From assembly GCF_001428365.1 (NCBI RefSeq), contig NZ_LMSH01000004.1, forward strand, positions 62,001 through 126,000: 64,000 nucleotides of DNA. The letters run 5' to 3'. The DNA is from Arthrobacter sp. Soil763 (GTDB lineage Bacteria; Actinomycetota; Actinomycetes; Actinomycetales; Micrococcaceae). The position numbers and the translations under genes are program-made. Shown here in pieces: positions 63,418 through 64,000 of the stretch. The first letter of the stretch is position 1. Every line of letters begins with the position of its first letter. Below the pieces are notes generated by a model. The model made no database searches. It saw only the letters and a list, made by a program, of their open reading frames with translations, and was not told the origin of the DNA.

Positions 63418-63807
63418 GTGGGTGCAATTCGTCAGTGTTCAAGGTCAGCCTGCCGCAATTCGGCGGTGGCGACTTTGACGTACGTCTATGCTGACTCCAC
63501 GGCCGTCCTCGGACCACTGGCCACCTACGCGGAACCGCACTGCTACGACCTGTGCGAACAGCACGCCGACACCCTCACCGTGCCGCGCGGCTGGGAGGTC
63601 CTGCGGCTCGCCATGCCGGCCACGCCGCCCGGCCCCGGACCCGACGACCTGCTCGCCCTGGCCAACGCGGTCCGTGAAGCCGCCGCCCGGCCCGCAGCTG
63701 CGGAGCCCGCCCAGGGCCGGCGCGCCGCGCACCCGGCGCTGGAAGCCCCGGCCCCGGCCGAGGGAACCCGCCGGGGGCACCTGCGTGTCCTGCGCGAACC
63801 CTCCTGA
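63418..63807 (+). CDS. DUF3499 family protein
   Basis: 129 aa, function unknown, actinobacterial. Cys pairs in QCSRSACRNSAVATLTYVYA and AEPHCYDLCEQHA suggest a zinc-binding fold. WEVLRL follows, then a Pro/Ala/Arg-rich tail. GTG start with no Shine-Dalgarno; TAACCT at 63404-63409 would place transcription start at the GTG, so it may be leaderless. Conserved neighbour of whiB2 and manB/manA. Confidence 0.87.
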   Translation: MGAIRQCSRSACRNSAVATLTYVYADSTAVLGPLATYAEPHCYDLCEQHADTLTVPRGWEVLRLAMPATPPGPGPDDLLALANAVREAAARPAAAEPAQGRRAAHPALEAPAPAEGTRRGHLRVLREPS

Positions 63808-63889
63808 GCGACGAACTGGCGGTAGGCTGGGAACCGAACTTTCCGAACGCCACCGGCGCCGTCGGCGCCGCCCCCAGGGAGCCTTTACC

Positions 63890-64000
63890 ATGTCGCTGAT
63901 CAGTCCCGAGCTGCTGTCCGTCCTGCGTTGCCCCGTGACCGGCTCCGCGCTGGTCCAGGAAGGCGAGGAACTCGTCGCCGCCGCCCCCGACGCCGAGGGC
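63890..64000 (+). CDS. Trm112/UPF0434-like small zinc protein (3' cut by window edge)
   Basis: Only the first 37 codons are visible: MSLISPELLSVLRCPVTGSA and on. CCAGGGAG lies ~15 nt before the ATG. The LRCPVTGSAL element resembles the N-terminal zinc knuckle of Trm112/YcaR-like proteins of ~60 residues. In Actinobacteria such a gene often lies between DUF3499 and the phosphomannomutase gene, which may follow outside the window. Confidence 0.75.
   Translation, partial: MSLISPELLSVLRCPVTGSALVQEGEELVAAAPDAEG

Overview
The window is high-GC actinobacterial chromosome, most likely from the Micrococcaceae (Arthrobacter or a close relative). Supporting evidence: mycothiol biochemistry (mca), a WhiB regulator, Actinobacteria-restricted families (DUF501, DUF3499, DUF4245, DUF4307, DUF5719, TIGR03089), class II GlpX as the fructose bisphosphatase, FemX-type interpeptide bridge synthesis, and many GTG/TTG starts and ATGA/GTGA overlaps. 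It looks like core chromosome: no transposase, integrase, phage gene, CRISPR array or rRNA was seen. Layout: (1) 1-8.2 kb, nucleoside uptake and salvage: two ABC permeases, cdd, deoA, two DedA membrane proteins, add and mazG. (2) 8.3-16.3 kb: eno, an FtsB/DivIC-like division protein, DUF501, ppx, a mycosin-like S8 protease, a type II NADH dehydrogenase and an unusual ACT-GNAT fusion. (3) 16.5-23.6 kb: a tRNA-Leu(UAA) with a short variable loop, then a branched-chain amino acid type ABC importer. Its lipoprotein gene is transcribed towards the livHMGF operon, and an 850-bp gene-free stretch with ~171-bp tandem repeats lies between them. (4) 23.6-32.6 kb: a Bax-inhibitor-like membrane protein, a thiolase, galTK divergent from an aldose epimerase, an AI-2E family transporter, threonine deaminase and a rhomboid protease. 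(5) 32.6-48.1 kb: greA, DUF4307, mca, a small membrane protein, a thioredoxin-domain DUF255 protein, hemolysin III, a cis-prenyl synthase, PIN-PhoH, fumC, DUF4245 and glpX, with a GNAT, a prepilin peptidase, a Nudix hydrolase, a vWA protein and a carbonic anhydrase inserted. From memory, this order matches the Rv1080c-Rv1100 neighbourhood of Mycobacterium tuberculosis; likewise mazG-eno-divIC-DUF501-ppx matches Rv1021-Rv1026. (6) 48.1-49.3 kb: a Vsr/DUF559-like protein gene bracketed by related long palindromes. (7) 49.3-64 kb, cell-envelope locus: purK-purE-LCP-manA-femX on the minus strand, then gtrA, TIGR03089, whiB, a large GT2 membrane glycosyltransferase, DUF5719, a metallopeptidase-family protein, DUF3499 and a Trm112-like gene cut by the window edge. 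This resembles the mycobacterial Rv3255c-Rv3277 region. The main non-coding observations are: four TGTGA-N6-TCACA-like (CRP/GlxR-type) sites, including one before each half of the liv importer and one before an apparently leaderless ndh; perfect palindromes in the promoter regions of whiB, glpX and the hemolysin III gene; the tandem repeat array; a 14-bp hairpin after whiB that contains the start of the next gene; and two families of long intergenic palindromes. No clearly new enzymatic system was found. The best candidates for something undescribed are the tandem repeat array at 18.2-18.7 kb and the palindrome-bracketed gene at 48-49 kb.
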